Source: Candidatus Altarchaeales archaeon (lineage in GTDB: Archaea > Altiarchaeota > Altiarchaeia > IMC4 > QMZM01). Taken from it: a stretch of DNA of 7,343 nt. The translations under genes were made by a program, and so were the position numbers. The stretch covers positions 1 through 7,343 of the forward strand of contig QMZM01000050.1 of the NCBI GenBank assembly GCA_003663175.1, read 5' to 3'. The first letter of the stretch is position 1, and each line of letters begins with the position of its first letter. Below the pieces are notes generated by a model. That model did not search any database and was not told the origin of the DNA. It saw nothing but the letters and a program-made list of their open reading frames with translations. This document shows, in pieces, positions 6,558 through 7,343 of this stretch.

Positions 6558-7073
6558 ATGGCAATGATTCATGTCTATACTGGCGAGGGTGAAGGAAAAA
6601 CCCTAACTGCATTGGGTCTGGCATTGAGGGCAATTGGTCATGGAAAGAAGGTCATAATGATTCAATTCATGAAGGGTTGGAAGGAGACGGGCGAGTACAT
6701 GATAAAAGATAGGTTAGAGCCAGAGTTTGAGATATATCAATTCGGAAGAAGGGAATTTGTAAATCTAAAAAATCCTGAGAAGACCGATATTGAACTTGCA
6801 AGAAAGGGGTTTGAATTTGCAAAAAAAATCCTCAAAAAAAATCCAGACATCCTAATCTTAGATGAGATAAATCTTGCAATATCCATTGGTCTGTTAGACT
6901 TGAATGAGATAATCAATTTCCTGAAAAGAGTGCCAGATGATATTGCTGTAGTTATGACAGGTAGAAGAGCGCCAAGAGAGATTATAGATATGGCTAACTT
7001 GGTCACAGAGATGAAATACATAAAGCATCCATTTGATAAAGGCATTGCTGCGAGAGAAGGTCTCGATTATTAA
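6558..7073 (+). CDS. cobO: Cob(I)alamin / cob(I)yrinic acid a,c-diamide adenosyltransferase (CobA/CobO/BtuR type)
   Basis: This 171-residue cytosolic enzyme transfers the 5'-deoxyadenosyl group from ATP to reduced corrinoid, giving adenosylcobalamin. Numbering from ATG 6558: the P-loop GEGEGKT at 9-15 follows strand IHVYT; VIMIQFMKGW at 33-42 is the family's second signature; ILILDEIN at 98-105 is the Walker B region; VVMTGRRAPREII at 131-143 and VTEMKYIKHPFDKGIAAREG at 149-168 are the diagnostic C-terminal motifs. The P-loop has Glu where GKGKT is usual; the Lys and Thr that bind ATP phosphates are kept. Length is normal for the shorter archaeal/CobO-like forms. The start is one base after the nrdJ stop, with GTGA upstream; GTG 6546 and ATG 6564 are alternatives. 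Tight coupling to nrdJ indicates that it supplies or repairs the cofactor of that enzyme. It may also serve corrinoid salvage in general; no other cobalamin genes are in the window. Confidence 0.93.
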   Translation: MAMIHVYTGEGEGKTLTALGLALRAIGHGKKVIMIQFMKGWKETGEYMIKDRLEPEFEIYQFGRREFVNLKNPEKTDIELARKGFEFAKKILKKNPDILILDEINLAISIGLLDLNEIINFLKRVPDDIAVVMTGRRAPREIIDMANLVTEMKYIKHPFDKGIAAREGLDY

Positions 7074-7093
7074 GCACATTCAGAGAATATTCA

Positions 7094-7137
7094 AAAAATT
7101 TTCATTTTTATGAACGTTTATTAAAATTTATATTTTT
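7094..7137 (+). terminator. T-rich termination region after the nrdJ-cobO operon
   Basis: Beginning 20 bases after the adenosyltransferase stop, AAAAAT (7094-7099) and ATTTTT (7104-7109) form a 6-bp A/T hairpin with a 4-base loop, and a second T-tract lies at 7133-7137. Archaeal transcription commonly stops at such T-runs. No gene follows closely on this strand, which supports the reading. Confidence 0.45.
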
Positions 7138-7188
7138 ATGTACATATCGAATAAAGAATTTTTTAGAATTCCGCCAATCTGACATGTT

Positions 7189-7207
7189 TTATTTTTATAA
7201 AAAATAA
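7189..7207. repeat. Perfect 8-bp A/T inverted repeat
   Basis: TTATTTTT (7189-7196) and AAAAATAA (7200-7207) are exact reverse complements around a 3-base ATA loop, followed by another T-rich run. It could end transcription from either side or be a by-product of the A/T-rich composition. The surrounding stretch, 7074-7343, holds no convincing gene. Confidence 0.35.
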
Positions 7208-7276
7208 GGTTTTATTTAATTTTTAATCTAATTTGGATTTATTTTTTGAACAATATACTCAAAAATAATCTATTAT

Positions 7277-7288
7277 AAAAATATTTAT
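7277..7288 (+). promoter_or_regulatory. Possible promoter for a gene or RNA running off the right edge
   Basis: AAAAATATTTAT resembles an archaeal TATA box, and the following 30 bases (7289-7321) are clearly richer in G and C than the rest of the 270-base tail. A GTG at 7316 opens a short frame to the window end encoding a hydrophobic string (VAFFILCIL), which might be the start of a membrane protein. The minus strand is also open for 17 codons from the edge to a stop at 7288-7290. The window ends too soon to choose between a protein start, an RNA gene or the end of a convergent gene. Confidence 0.25.
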
Positions 7289-7343
7289 CACTTTTGCCCA
7301 GAGACACTAAGAGAAGTGGCGTTTTTTATACTGTGTATCTTAT

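Noticed and set aside
7074..7343. CRISPR, tRNA or mobile-element remains in the AT-rich tail
   Set aside because: No repeated units with spacers, no cloverleaf or TTCGA-type arm, and no transposase-like frame; only A/T hairpins and T-tracts are visible.

Overview
The window looks like a stretch of chromosome from an AT-rich, probably euryarchaeal-type archaeon. Four things point that way. Arginine is coded mostly by AGA/AGG and isoleucine often by ATA. A DUF434-family protein of archaeal type is present. Two single-domain TadB/TadC-like pilus platform proteins and a coenzyme-B12-dependent ribonucleotide reductase are present. Several genes have little or no leader but an AT-rich, TATA-like box about 22-28 bases before the start codon. 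I cannot name the lineage. Nothing here looks like a phage, transposon, CRISPR array or integrated element.

Layout, left to right. (1) 1-1701: the 3' part of a 2-isopropylmalate/citramalate synthase gene (cut by the window edge), then after six bases a DUF434 protein whose C-terminal half reads like a PIN/NYN-type fold. (2) 1724-3672: two consecutive T2SF-domain membrane proteins resembling the TadB/TadC platform of archaeal type IV or Tad-like pili, with a possible leaderless promoter in front and no ATPase or pilin gene alongside. (3) 3722-3961: a small glutaredoxin/NrdH-like protein, whose 3' end overlaps by 11 bases a convergent nicotinamidase-like cysteine hydrolase (3951-4487, minus). 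(4) 4535-7073: a compact class II ribonucleotide reductase (nrdJ), diverging from the hydrolase across a 47-base gap, followed one base after its stop by a cob(I)alamin adenosyltransferase (cobO/btuR type). (5) 7074-7343: a very AT-rich non-coding tail with T-tracts, an A/T hairpin and, near the end, a possible promoter followed by a patch richer in G and C.

The clearest functional unit is nrdJ-cobO: the second gene makes adenosylcobalamin, the radical cofactor the first enzyme needs. The glutaredoxin nearby is a plausible electron donor for the CxxC tail of NrdJ, but that link is inference. Most genes belong to known families. The items most worth a second look are the PIN-like reading of the DUF434 protein, the unusually short NrdJ C-terminus, the single TATA-like box that could serve both divergent genes, and the platform pair without its motor. 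I do not see convincing evidence of a wholly new system.
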